The notes: generated from the sequence alone by a model not told the origin. 64,000 nucleotides of DNA from Gluconacetobacter dulcium (GCF_014174165.1 NZ_JABEQN010000003.1:62001-126000), one strand, 5' to 3'. Positions 53,089 through 60,884 are shown, counted from the stretch's first letter. Numbers and translations: made by a program.

Positions 53089-54393
53089 GTGGCGAAGCAA
53101 AGTAGCAGCAAAGACGGGCGACCGTTAACAGGGCAACCTAAACAGCCCTTCACACTTTATCAGCAATCGAACACGAAAAACTGGCTCGTCCGGTTCTCCA
53201 TCAAAGGCCAAGGCCAGCAACGCAAAAGCCTGGGCACAGACGACTACCATCAAGCCTATGCGCTTGCCTCTCGGTACTATCACGAGTGTCTGATACGCGC
53301 CGAGCAGGGTCTGGCAGTTAAGACCAAAATCGTCAGCGGAATCGCAGACGATTGGATAGCGGTCGGCAAGCTCACAAATCCAGAGAAGACGGCTCTGACC
53401 CGATATATCGTTGGCTTCTGGGGTGAGGATAAACCCGAGTCGATCACGAGTCGGACAATCCCAAAGTTCCAGAGATGGCGTGAGACCTACTGGATTGACG
53501 GTCCGGGTCGCGACATCAAATACGTGGAGTATGAGCGAGACGGCAAACTGATCCGCCGCCCCCCTACCCGCAAAATCCCATCAGAATCCACCCGACATTC
53601 AGAAGAGGTCGTTCTTCGAAAGTTTCTCAAGTTCTGCCTCAACGAAGGATACATCAATCGCATACCAGACTTCGAAAAAACGAAGGTCTCGATCAACGCC
53701 CGTCCGAGTTTCACAGAAGACGAGATGACGACCCTGATTAATCATTTAATCAGCAACGTCACGAGATCAAACGGCGACCAAAAGAGACACTACGACGCTC
53801 ATATGCTCTTCACCTATGTGGAGACAATGCGTGGCTCAGGTATGCGACCTACCGAATGCCAGCGACTGCGCTGGGGGGATTTCAAAGGGATTAACTTCCT
53901 TGACCCTGGAGAGCGGTCTCCCGATGAGTTTGGCATACAGGTTTACGGTAAAGGAAAAGAAGGTCGAACGCTGGTGCCGTGGCATAACGTCGCGTTCTTT
54001 CTCAATACGCTCTACCTCTTACAGGTAGCTCGCGGCCTTCCCATGGAAAAGACATCGTTGGTGTGGCGGCAGGCCGACGGCGATCATGTGAAGACGTTCA
54101 ATGAGCAGCTTGTCGAGGCCCTTACAGAATGCGGTCTGCGGACCGATTATAGAGGACATCGACGCACCTCATACTCGTTCCGTCATTACTACATCACCCG
54201 TATGCTAAATGAGGGAGCGGATATTCATCTCATCGCGCGCAACGCAGGCACCAGCGTGAAGATGATCGAAGAATGGTACGCACATCGAGCCGTTGAACAG
54301 CACGCAGATAAACTCCGTCCGGCTTCGACGGCCATAGACTTTTCCAAGGGTTCGAACCGCGACCCCCAGATAGAGTTTACGATTAAAGAATAA
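53089..54393 (+). CDS. int: Tyrosine-type site-specific integrase
   Basis: Catalyses integration and excision at the tRNA-Lys site. It has 434 residues, GTG start. The N-terminal arm-binding part contains KNWLVRFSIKGQGQQRKSLG. The catalytic domain carries Arg about 252 (GSGMRPTECQRLRWGD), the HxxR box in SFRHYYITRML (about 364-374) and the nucleophile Tyr about 396 in MIEEWYAHR. The lower-GC composition contrasts with the chromosome to the left. A perfect intrinsic terminator follows. Confidence 0.93.
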   Translation: MAKQSSSKDGRPLTGQPKQPFTLYQQSNTKNWLVRFSIKGQGQQRKSLGTDDYHQAYALASRYYHECLIRAEQGLAVKTKIVSGIADDWIAVGKLTNPEKTALTRYIVGFWGEDKPESITSRTIPKFQRWRETYWIDGPGRDIKYVEYERDGKLIRRPPTRKIPSESTRHSEEVVLRKFLKFCLNEGYINRIPDFEKTKVSINARPSFTEDEMTTLINHLISNVTRSNGDQKRHYDAHMLFTYVETMRGSGMRPTECQRLRWGDFKGINFLDPGERSPDEFGIQVYGKGKEGRTLVPWHNVAFFLNTLYLLQVARGLPMEKTSLVWRQADGDHVKTFNEQLVEALTECGLRTDYRGHRRTSYSFRHYYITRMLNEGADIHLIARNAGTSVKMIEEWYAHRAVEQHADKLRPASTAIDFSKGSNRDPQIEFTIKE

Positions 54394-54421
54394 TCCCCAG
54401 ACCCAAACCGCCTGCACCCCA

Positions 54422-54453
54422 AGCCCAGCGAGCTTCACTCGCTGGGCTTTTTT
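54422..54453 (+). terminator. Rho-independent terminator after the integrase
   Basis: AGCCCAGCGAG, loop CTTCA, CTCGCTGGGCT, followed by a run of T. Eleven-bp perfect stem 29 bases past the int stop. Confidence 0.9.
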
Positions 54454-54537
54454 GTTTCCAGCATCCCAGCTTGCCGAGTGTGCCGACCTCCAGCGAGCGA
54501 CGCTCTCAGGGCGTTACAGCGCCATATCGACCCTTTT

Positions 54538-54563
54538 GCTTTGTTAAACCACCTAGCAAAGCA
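54538..54563 (+). promoter_or_regulatory. Candidate integrase arm-type sites, right pair
   Basis: GCTTTGTTAAA (54538-54548, reverse complement of the 53023 word) and CTAGCAAAGCA (54553-54563, identical to 53035). The remaining part of the 364-base space 54394-54757 holds the int terminator, a GGTTTT/AAAACC hairpin near 54580 and the promoter side of the next gene. Confidence 0.4.
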
Positions 54564-54757
54564 AAAAACTTTCAGCCGGTTTTTTGGTAGAAAACCGCCA
54601 TTTTCTCTCCAATGAGCATTTCTTTAAACCAGTGGAATGCAAGTAAAAAACTCTTTTTAATGACCGGATACTATGTCATCTACAATCTCATCAGGACGAA
54701 ACAACGTCTGATCTTGGTAGAAGCCAAGTATTTCTACATATAAGCAAGGAGGCCGTA

Positions 54758-55642
54758 ATGGCTAAAGTAACCCCGCACGCGGATACCATTGTTGTGTCCA
54801 AGGAAAACGTCACGACTGAGGCGGATAGGGCACTCGGTAGCCTCAATGCCATCCTGACACTGTCAAATCTCACGCTCGATGAAGAGACCAAAACTCTTTA
54901 CCTCAAAGGCAAAGAGTTTGCGGCTCTCTGCTACGCAGAAGAAGAACGAGCACGTGATCGGTTGATTAACCAGATTGCGAATGCTTATGCGCTTGGACGC
55001 AAGCTGTTCGAGATGTCGAGCGGAGATCGTAACATGCTTTACGCTACTCATGGGCTTGCCGCGCCGACCGAAGGTCAAAACAAATGGCTTCCCGTGATCC
55101 GAATGTATTTCGGTCGTTTCGATGGCGACAAAACGATCAACCTTCCGGTGATTGGGAAATATCCCAAGTTCATTCGGAATCCGAGCCAGGACAAGAATGC
55201 GGCGGTACTTGCATACCTCGACCGAAATAACGTCGAGGTCAAAAAGGCGGCTGGCTTCATCCGTGATTTCAAGGAGACCGATAGCAACGACAAGGCTTAT
55301 CCGAAAGGTCTTGTAGGGATCAGAAAGGCCGAGAGGGATATCAATAATCCTTCTCTCACAGATCGTAAGATCAAACGTGCAGATGCCCTACAAAGTAAGG
55401 CCAAAACCTTGCCTGCGAAGCCGATTGGGTCTCTGACATCAGACACGCTCGTAGTGGTTTACGGCATGAAGGTCGAGGGAGAGTTTCGCATCCTCGGGGA
55501 GTTGTCTCAGGCGATGTCTATGGCTCTCAAAGCTGTCGAGGCCACAAATGCTCGTCTCCCAGAGGAGAAAAAGCAGCCTCCACTAACGGTACTAGAGGGA
55601 GGTCCCGAGGCAGCGGAGGCGACTCCGGAGGAAGCTGTCTAA
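54758..55642 (+). CDS. Prophage protein of unknown function (294 aa)
   Basis: Not recognised. Mostly helical and charged, with an alanine/glutamate-rich middle (EFAALCYAEEERARDRLINQ) and an acidic, proline-containing tail (GGPEAAEATPEEAV). No membrane segment. The ATG has an excellent ribosome site (AGGAGG). It is first in a three-gene run transcribed away from int; the next gene begins in its stop codon. Position suggests an early or replication/regulatory role, but there is no sequence proof. Confidence 0.75.
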   Translation: MAKVTPHADTIVVSKENVTTEADRALGSLNAILTLSNLTLDEETKTLYLKGKEFAALCYAEEERARDRLINQIANAYALGRKLFEMSSGDRNMLYATHGLAAPTEGQNKWLPVIRMYFGRFDGDKTINLPVIGKYPKFIRNPSQDKNAAVLAYLDRNNVEVKKAAGFIRDFKETDSNDKAYPKGLVGIRKAERDINNPSLTDRKIKRADALQSKAKTLPAKPIGSLTSDTLVVVYGMKVEGEFRILGELSQAMSMALKAVEATNARLPEEKKQPPLTVLEGGPEAAEATPEEAV

Positions 55643-56322
55643 TGGGCAATCCGTATGCCACGGAGGACGAGGGCAGCGTTGCTGCCCTCGCTCCTGTCCA
55701 TAACTGCCTGCATGCGCTCCGTTCTATCGAGAAGCATACAGTGACGTGGGATGCGCTCGTTAACCTCGGCGTCCTCACCGCGAAGCAGATGACTGTCGAG
55801 AAAGACACGTACGAGCAGAGCAAACGAGATCGGTATCAGGACCAAAGGTCATACCCCGATCTTTCCGGCGAAGCGGAGGCGTACTTTAAGAAGACGTCAG
55901 AAGCAGTGGCGTTTTTCGCTAACAAGAAACGCGCGGAAGGCCGTCGCAAACGAAGTACAGCGGCCAAGACCTCTGCTGGTCATGCAAAGCGAGTGAGAGA
56001 CGAAAAGGCTCTTGTTCGCAAGCACGAAACGGCTCTCGAAGATGCCCAAGGCATCTGGGATGAAATGACTCCAGATGAGCGTTCATTCTTCCGGGAGCCG
56101 CGAGAAGGCGAGATAGAGGCAACTCTTCATATGCCGGTGATGGTCAGAAGAAGCGAATATGAGCTTACTGGCTCGGGAGAAAGTGAAAAAGAGATCCTGA
56201 ATAGGACTATGATCAGTATCGTTGAGGACTACCTTAGAAGGTATGAAAAGCCCTTGATAGAGGAACGTGGCCGACTTCTCGACGCCAAAGAGAGGTTTTC
56301 CAAACTGAGACGTGACGACTGA
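55642..56322 (+). CDS. Prophage charged helical protein (226 aa)
   Basis: Not recognised. Rich in Lys, Arg and Glu, with a long probable coiled coil in the middle (FFANKKRAEGRRKRSTAAKT; AKRVRDEKALVRKHETALED). The ATG overlaps the upstream stop by one base (TAATG), so it is translated with that gene and the two products may act together. A GC-rich hairpin follows the stop. Confidence 0.75.
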   Translation: MGNPYATEDEGSVAALAPVHNCLHALRSIEKHTVTWDALVNLGVLTAKQMTVEKDTYEQSKRDRYQDQRSYPDLSGEAEAYFKKTSEAVAFFANKKRAEGRRKRSTAAKTSAGHAKRVRDEKALVRKHETALEDAQGIWDEMTPDERSFFREPREGEIEATLHMPVMVRRSEYELTGSGESEKEILNRTMISIVEDYLRRYEKPLIEERGRLLDAKERFSKLRRDD

Positions 56323-56328
56323 ACAAAG

Positions 56329-56351
56329 GCCCGTGACAACTTGTCACGGGC
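56329..56351 (+). terminator. Hairpin after the 226-aa gene
   Basis: GCCCGTGACAA and TTGTCACGGGC, 11-bp arms with a one-base centre, then CTTTC. It also contains the palindrome GACAACTTGTC, repeated at 56391-56401, so part of it may be a protein-binding site. Confidence 0.55.
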
Positions 56352-56390
56352 TTTCATCGTTCTAGAAACCTGTTAATGATGAAAAGGGAC

Positions 56391-56401
56391 GACAACTTGT
56401 C
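56391..56401. promoter_or_regulatory. Second copy of the palindrome GACAACTTGTC
   Basis: Identical to 56335-56345, centres 56 bases apart, immediately upstream of the gene at 56422. A candidate operator pair. Confidence 0.35.
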
Positions 56402-56421
56402 ATCGAGCAAAGGTAGATGTC

Positions 56422-56826
56422 ATGGGAAGAGCACCAACTAAGTTTTCGTTCCTCAAAGACGTGGAGATCGTCGCAAAGAAGACGGGCGTTCAGAAGAGCC
56501 CGCGTGACGCTTTCATCGCAGCCATCGATAAGCAAATCGATGCCGCTGAAACTCTCCGTGACGGCAAAGACCTACAGACGGGCAAGAAGGCTTCACGCCT
56601 TTGGTTCAAGACGGACTTTGCGGGAAACATCACGACCGATATCCGCTATGGCGCTAGGACCATTGATCTGCCGGGCATGACCAAGGGCAAGACGTTCAAG
56701 GTTGGTCAGGGCTACGACACTCTGATCGGCTTCTACGAGAAAGTCCGGGAGAGCGCGGAAGCTGGCGAGTTCGATGATATCCTGATCAAGATGTCCTCGG
56801 AGATCGCTAGCCGTCTCGGTCGGTAA
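56422..56826 (+). CDS. Prophage protein of unknown function (134 aa)
   Basis: Not recognised. Soluble, basic N-terminus (MGRAPTKFSFLKDVEIVAKK), a FAGNITTDIRYGARTIDLPG stretch that looks like a beta-hairpin, and a helical C-terminus. The ATG lies 20 bases past the palindrome at 56391. The 693 bases after it hold no gene. Confidence 0.7.
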   Translation: MGRAPTKFSFLKDVEIVAKKTGVQKSPRDAFIAAIDKQIDAAETLRDGKDLQTGKKASRLWFKTDFAGNITTDIRYGARTIDLPGMTKGKTFKVGQGYDTLIGFYEKVRESAEAGEFDDILIKMSSEIASRLGR

Positions 56827-57170
56827 GCTGTGACCTGACGCAACGACGCCCACAGAACCCCTGAGAGCCCCGTGTGCTGGATTAGTGCTCGGGGCAGCAC
56901 ACACGCTGCCGGATACAGCTTGACCGTCTCAGCGGGCTTCTGAGGGCGTTGCAGAGGGCGCCCGGCCTCCCTACGCGCCTGCGGCCAAGAGGTATGCGGC
57001 TGCGCCGCAAGCGTACTGGATGCCTGCGGCAGACAGGACGCGCTAGCGTCGTGCGAAGCACCCGGTGGTTATGAGCGATAGCTCAAGCACTCGGATGGAG
57101 CCACGAGCATGAGCGATAGCGAATGCGAAGTGGCACCAAGCCGTTTGCGATTTGTGAGTTTTGTTTTGAT
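56827..57170. other. GC-rich non-coding block inside the prophage
   Basis: Roughly 300 bases with chromosome-like GC in otherwise AT-rich prophage DNA. No convincing gene. It contains short hairpins (GCGGCTGCGCCGC near 56998) and the word ATGAGCGATAGC twice (about 57070 and 57110). Possible scar of inserted host DNA or a structured RNA. Confidence 0.35.
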
Positions 57171-57182
57171 GGGGTGGTATAC

Positions 57183-57200
57183 TATATACTATAGTATATA
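57183..57200. promoter_or_regulatory. 18-bp AT palindrome
   Basis: TATATACTATAGTATATA, perfect dyad, at the sharp boundary from GC-rich to AT-rich DNA and just before three 14-bp repeats. Confidence 0.4.
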
Positions 57201-57206
57201 TGATGC

Positions 57207-57351
57207 TACTCTATTAAAATAAAGCTCACGCTTCCTTAAAGTATATTGTTCTACTCTATTAAAATCTGAAAATGATCCGGTACGGATTTCCATATTCCAG
57301 TGATATATCCAGAATGAATGAAGATGTCTTTTTGTGTTACTCTATTAAAAT
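57207..57351 (+). repeat. Three direct copies of TACTCTATTAAAAT
   Basis: Exact 14-bp copies at 57207-57220, 57252-57265 and 57338-57351, spaced 45 and 86 bases apart, in non-coding DNA. They could be iterons, regulator sites or phage promoters. Confidence 0.6.
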
Positions 57352-57399
57352 AATGACGCGAAGACGCCTCAGATTATAAATAGAAATACAAGAAGAAGC

Positions 57400-57520
57400 A
57401 GACCCCACCAAGATATGCTTCCCAATAAATAAACATATGAAAAGCCGATTGATTAGCTGGTCCTGTGGTGGGGTCTTCCAGCTAGTTGGTCGGCTTTTCC
57501 TATTTTGAAAGACTCCACCA
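57400..57520 (+). ncRNA. Predicted pseudoknot/switch RNA upstream of the 119-aa gene
   Basis: Segment B (57439-57460) pairs with B' (57478-57499) over 22 positions with a few G-U pairs. The 17-base loop holds A' (57466-57476, TGGTGGGGTCT). A' is the exact complement of A (57400-57410) and, with one G-U, of A'' (57510-57520), which ends on the A of the next start codon. The order A-B-A'-B'-A'' allows an H-type pseudoknot or a switch between two pairings. B' runs into TTTTCCTATTTT, so termination is also possible. No known RNA family is recognised. Confidence 0.6.
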
Positions 57521-57879
57521 TGTCTAATGTCATAGAATTTTATAACAAGCGGGATGAAGCCCGCAAAGCATTACAGGACTTCGCACTCAAGCATCACGAC
57601 GAATGCGGCACTTCGACCATATATGACGATTTCATAACATTCGACGAGATATGGACCGGTGGCCCTCACGAAGCAAATATGCGCCGTGCGGTCGATTGCG
57701 AGGAATACTACACTGTCAAATTTTCAACATTAGATGAATCCAGAAAACATCACTACGATATAGACGCTCTCATACAGAGATATTGTCGTTTGCGAGACAC
57801 AGTAGAGGCTCATGAGAATGGTGACGATTCTTTGATGTTCTTTCTGTCATGGACTCCGAACAAAGGAGACGCATCATGA
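57520..57879 (+). CDS. Prophage protein of unknown function (119 aa), behind the structured leader
   Basis: Not recognised. Soluble, acidic, histidine- and tyrosine-rich (NKRDEARKALQDFALKHHDE; FDEIWTGGPHEANMRRAVDC). There is no Shine-Dalgarno in front of the ATG at 57520, which instead overlaps segment A'' of the RNA structure. A TTG at 57505 would add five residues. Its stop overlaps the next start (ATGA), so both genes would be affected by translation control. Confidence 0.65.
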   Translation: MSNVIEFYNKRDEARKALQDFALKHHDECGTSTIYDDFITFDEIWTGGPHEANMRRAVDCEEYYTVKFSTLDESRKHHYDIDALIQRYCRLRDTVEAHENGDDSLMFFLSWTPNKGDAS

Positions 57880-58391
57880 ACGAAGACATCAAGGCATATT
57901 TGATAGGACGTTACACAAAGTCCAGAGAACGCCAACTCGCAAAAGGCATAGACTTCCAGATCACAGAAGAACAATACCTCGAAATGTTTGCACGCAAGAA
58001 GTCAGCACTGACCAGACTCACCAGACAACATGACGCTTACCTGCTCGGTAAGACAGACCGGCCAATGTTTAAGGTCGATATCTGTTTGACATGGAAACCC
58101 GGCTTTGCACGAACAGGCGCAGCAATGACCATCGAAACAGCCGGCCTCTACACAAGCCAGAACAGCAAAGTGAACAACAGACTTCGCGCCGGTGAGAAGA
58201 AGACCGACGAGGCAAAGGCAAAACTCAAAAAGCCGAAGAGCAACGAACACAAGAAATCCATTGGCGAAAGTTGCAAAGGAAAGCCGAAGGCAACATGGAG
58301 CCCGGAACGCAAAGCAGCGAGAGCGGCAAAGATGAAGGGGCGGAAGAGAGGCCCATACAACAAGACGACATCAGGAGACATCCGAATATGA
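57876..58391 (+). CDS. Prophage protein with NUMOD3-like basic C-terminus
   Basis: 171 residues. The first 90 are unfamiliar (ITEEQYLEMFARKKSALTRL). From about residue 110 it is strongly basic, and KSNEHKKSIGESCKGKPKAT then WSPERKAARAAKMKGRK resembles the NUMOD3 DNA-binding repeat seen in GIY-YIG and HNH homing endonucleases. No nuclease motif is visible, so it may be a DNA-binding relic or regulator. The start overlaps the upstream stop (ATGA); the end overlaps the convergent gene by 21 bases. Confidence 0.6.
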   Translation: MNEDIKAYLIGRYTKSRERQLAKGIDFQITEEQYLEMFARKKSALTRLTRQHDAYLLGKTDRPMFKVDICLTWKPGFARTGAAMTIETAGLYTSQNSKVNNRLRAGEKKTDEAKAKLKKPKSNEHKKSIGESCKGKPKATWSPERKAARAAKMKGRKRGPYNKTTSGDIRI

Positions 58392-59162
58392 AATATGAAG
58401 AAACGGCATCATCTCACTCGTTATTTCTCCTTTTAGCCTTTTTGATAACTCGCTTTTCTTCTTTTCAAGTTCCAATGTACTCGCCGCCACATAATCGTCA
58501 CCAAATACATAGCAGGCGCGCCAATTTAGGATTTCCTGTCCCATATAGTTGTGAATGTCATATCCCAGGTCATAGACGTCCCTAGCGAATTCACCCATCT
58601 TATGGCTAATAGATTCGTCATACAAAAAAATCATTTTATTCAGAGCAATCTCACATTTGTTTTTTGAACCATCCAGGCAATCCCTTACAAGTCCTATATT
58701 ATTAGCGCCACGGTCCGTTATTTCATCGATAACTTCAGACCCAGGATAATTATATAAAATATCAAACTCTTCATCAGTAGTAATTTTTGTATAATCGTCG
58801 ACTTTCAGACTGAGGTCATGGCAGTAAGCAAAAAAATCTACGAAAACATTATATACATCGTGCCTTTTTTCAAAAAGATCGAGTCTAAACTTTCCCCTAG
58901 CGATCTCCTTTTGCTCCCGTGCTATTTCCTTCTGTTCCCTTGCTATAAAGAACTGCTGACGCGCAACAAGGAATAACATGATCCCTGGGATCATGGATGT
59001 GAATATAGTCGTAAACTTAGCAACCTTGTCGATGCCGAATGTATCGACGAAAGTCGCGAAAATCATGACGAATATCAAAAACGTACCGACAAAAATCGGA
59101 TATTTCATAAACGACGCTATGCGACTGAACCATGTCCTAATACGTGACCTTGACACTTTCAT
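58371..59162 (-). CDS. Membrane protein with cytoplasmic helical domain (263 aa)
   Basis: Two membrane helices near the N-terminus (YPIFVGTFLIFVMIFATFVD; FTSMIPGIMLFLVARQQFFI), then a duplicated heptad-like stretch IAREQKEIAREQKEIARGK and FRLDLFEKRHDVYNVFVDFF, a segment common in bacterial small membrane proteins of unknown role. Very AT-rich. It is the only well-supported long minus-strand gene of the prophage left arm and is divergent from a second two-helix protein, so it may be a cargo (lysogenic conversion or defence) gene. No catalytic motif seen. Confidence 0.65.
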   Translation of the reverse strand: MKVSRSRIRTWFSRIASFMKYPIFVGTFLIFVMIFATFVDTFGIDKVAKFTTIFTSMIPGIMLFLVARQQFFIAREQKEIAREQKEIARGKFRLDLFEKRHDVYNVFVDFFAYCHDLSLKVDDYTKITTDEEFDILYNYPGSEVIDEITDRGANNIGLVRDCLDGSKNKCEIALNKMIFLYDESISHKMGEFARDVYDLGYDIHNYMGQEILNWRACYVFGDDYVAASTLELEKKKSELSKRLKGEITSEMMPFLHISYSDVS

Positions 59163-59297
59163 GCTCTCCGCACTTCATCTTATTGACTTAGCCTAGAGAG
59201 CATAAAGCGTCTAGGTTGCTTGCGTTATGGTTAGATATATACGATCATTAATCCGCATTCGAGAAGGTTGTCATTAGATTAGGAATACATATACATC

Positions 59298-59933
59298 ATG
59301 ACGCAGCCGAAGTTAGAGCGATACGTTCAGAATATTAGCCTCGTCACGCTGGTTGTAATCGAAGGTCTACGTCTACGAAACTATATGCTGACACAAAACG
59401 CCGAAGTGAACGGAACAATCGCCGATTGGGCGTCAGCTTCGGCCTCATTCTTAGCAGTAATAGTCGCTTGTATCGCAGCGATGTGGGCCAAACGAGCCTC
59501 CGATAGAACTGAAGAGATATCCAAGAGAAGTCTTGATGTTGATGAGTTTGCTTCTGTCAATGAAATATTGAGAAGATTGAGCGACGACGCCATTGCTTGT
59601 TATGAAAAAACTCAGGAACACCAAGTAGGATACGAGTACAGAGAAAAAGCCCTGATTGATTTTATCGGTTCTGTTGGAAATATATATATCGCTTTAGAAA
59701 AACTCAACGTGAGTCGGAATAATACGATAAAGTGCAGACATGCCATAAAATCTTATCTTGGCGAAAACATAAACTCTCTGATAGAAAAAGTAGGATATAA
59801 AGACCTTTTAACAAACAATATGAGAAGTATTTATTCATACATGATCCATCATTCCATGGAACGAATAATGGCGAAACATAACTCTATAGCGCCAACCCTA
59901 GAAAGGAATGGCTGGGAGATCACAAAACAATAA
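59298..59933 (+). CDS. Two-helix membrane protein (211 aa)
   Basis: Not recognised. N-terminal hydrophobic segments (NISLVTLVVIEGLRL; WASASASFLAVIVACIAAMW), then a cytoplasmic helical domain (FASVNEILRRLSDDAIACYE, RNNTIKCRHAIKSYLGENIN). The topology mirrors the divergent gene at 58371-59162, 135 bases away, which suggests a functional pair. AT-rich, unlike the chromosome. Confidence 0.65.
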   Translation: MTQPKLERYVQNISLVTLVVIEGLRLRNYMLTQNAEVNGTIADWASASASFLAVIVACIAAMWAKRASDRTEEISKRSLDVDEFASVNEILRRLSDDAIACYEKTQEHQVGYEYREKALIDFIGSVGNIYIALEKLNVSRNNTIKCRHAIKSYLGENINSLIEKVGYKDLLTNNMRSIYSYMIHHSMERIMAKHNSIAPTLERNGWEITKQ

Positions 59934-59982
59934 CTTGATTATGAACTAAATACCTCAAGAAACCCGAATAAGAAAGGACATT

Positions 59983-60525
59983 ATGACGTGCATTGTAGGA
60001 TACATGGAAAATGACAAGGTTATCATTGGAGCCGATTCACTAGGCTCCAATGGACATTCGAAGACTATATACGTGGAATCAAAAGCCTTCATCAATGGTC
60101 CAATGATTATCGGATATACGACCTCATTTCGAATGGGCCAGATACTCGAATACCATTTAGTAATCCCGGAACAACTCTCAAGTCAGACAGACATGGCCTT
60201 TATGGTTATGAGTTTTGTGCCAGCAGTGAGACACACTTTATCAACACATGGTTTTACACCCGCAAGTGAAAAAGACGCAGATGCAGGCGTTCAGTTCTTA
60301 GTCGGCTATAAGGGTCAACTCTACGAAATATCGAGCGATTTTCAAGTATCGAAGACTGTGGACCCATTCGCATCCGTGGGATCGGGATATCAGTTTGCAC
60401 TTGGATCACTGGCATCGACTCAAGAGTTGGACATACCTGTTTCCGATAAGGTCAGGATCGCACTAGAGGTAGCAGAACGATATACCACGACAGTCTCTGG
60501 ACCATTTAACTACCGAACTAAATAA
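59983..60525 (+). CDS. Phage-encoded Ntn-hydrolase (HslV/proteasome-like) protein
   Basis: 180 residues. The start MTCIVGYMENDKVIIGADSL matches proteasome-beta/HslV-type N-terminal nucleophile proteins: after Met removal Thr2 would be the nucleophile, and GADS supplies the usual Asp. FINGPMIIGYTTSFRMGQIL and FASVGSGYQFALGSLAS follow the same fold order (GSGxxFALG is the late-strand motif). Such proteins occur singly in phage genomes with unknown substrates. It could be a prohead or scaffold protease or an inactive relative. AAGAAAGGA precedes the ATG. Confidence 0.7.
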   Translation: MTCIVGYMENDKVIIGADSLGSNGHSKTIYVESKAFINGPMIIGYTTSFRMGQILEYHLVIPEQLSSQTDMAFMVMSFVPAVRHTLSTHGFTPASEKDADAGVQFLVGYKGQLYEISSDFQVSKTVDPFASVGSGYQFALGSLASTQELDIPVSDKVRIALEVAERYTTTVSGPFNYRTK

Positions 60526-60551
60526 AATAAGTTAAACCAAAGGAGATTAAT

Positions 60552-60746
60552 ATGAAAATAGAATCAAAAGAAACAATCACACTAACCATTGATGATCCTG
60601 ATCTTATCAAAAAAATGAAAGAACAGAACTTGGTAAGTCCGTATGACACTGACAACTTGTTCGTAAACTATCTATTGGAAATCAGAGATGATGCCGAAAG
60701 ATCCGGACTAATCGAGAACAAGTTTGCTCATGTGTTGAATAAATAA
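60552..60746 (+). CDS. Small prophage protein (64 aa)
   Basis: Not recognised. Acidic and soluble (ETITLTIDDPDLIKKMKEQN), ribosome site AAAGGAG ten bases before the ATG. It lies 26 bases after the Ntn-hydrolase gene and probably forms one transcript with it, ending at the hairpin at 60836. Confidence 0.6.
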   Translation: MKIESKETITLTIDDPDLIKKMKEQNLVSPYDTDNLFVNYLLEIRDDAERSGLIENKFAHVLNK

Positions 60747-60835
60747 ATATATTCAGACAGTCATGGCTATGCCGTGGTGTCTCTCGAGAGCAAATGATTG
60801 TCGCCGGGAAGCTGGATCATTTGCGGACAAATTTG

Positions 60836-60870
60836 TTAAAGGGATGTGACTGGTAATCACATCCCTTTAA
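60836..60870. terminator. 14-bp bidirectional terminator hairpin
   Basis: TTAAAGGGATGTGA, loop CTGGTAA, TCACATCCCTTTAA. Located between convergent genes ending at 60746 and 60885, with T/A-rich flanks on both sides. A second hairpin (GCAAATGAT/ATCATTTGC) lies just before it, near 60790-60824. Confidence 0.75.
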
Positions 60871-60884
60871 CCATGATGCTACGA

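Noticed and set aside
57207-57351. CRISPR array
   Set aside because: Three 14-bp repeats with unequal gaps, no palindromic repeat of 25-40 bp and no cas genes.
57200-57880. Type III toxin-antitoxin locus (repeat RNA, terminator, toxin gene)
   Set aside because: The order repeats-hairpin-gene is suggestive, but the 14-bp copies are unevenly spaced, not tandem, and the 119-aa protein shows no ToxN/CptN/TenpN features.
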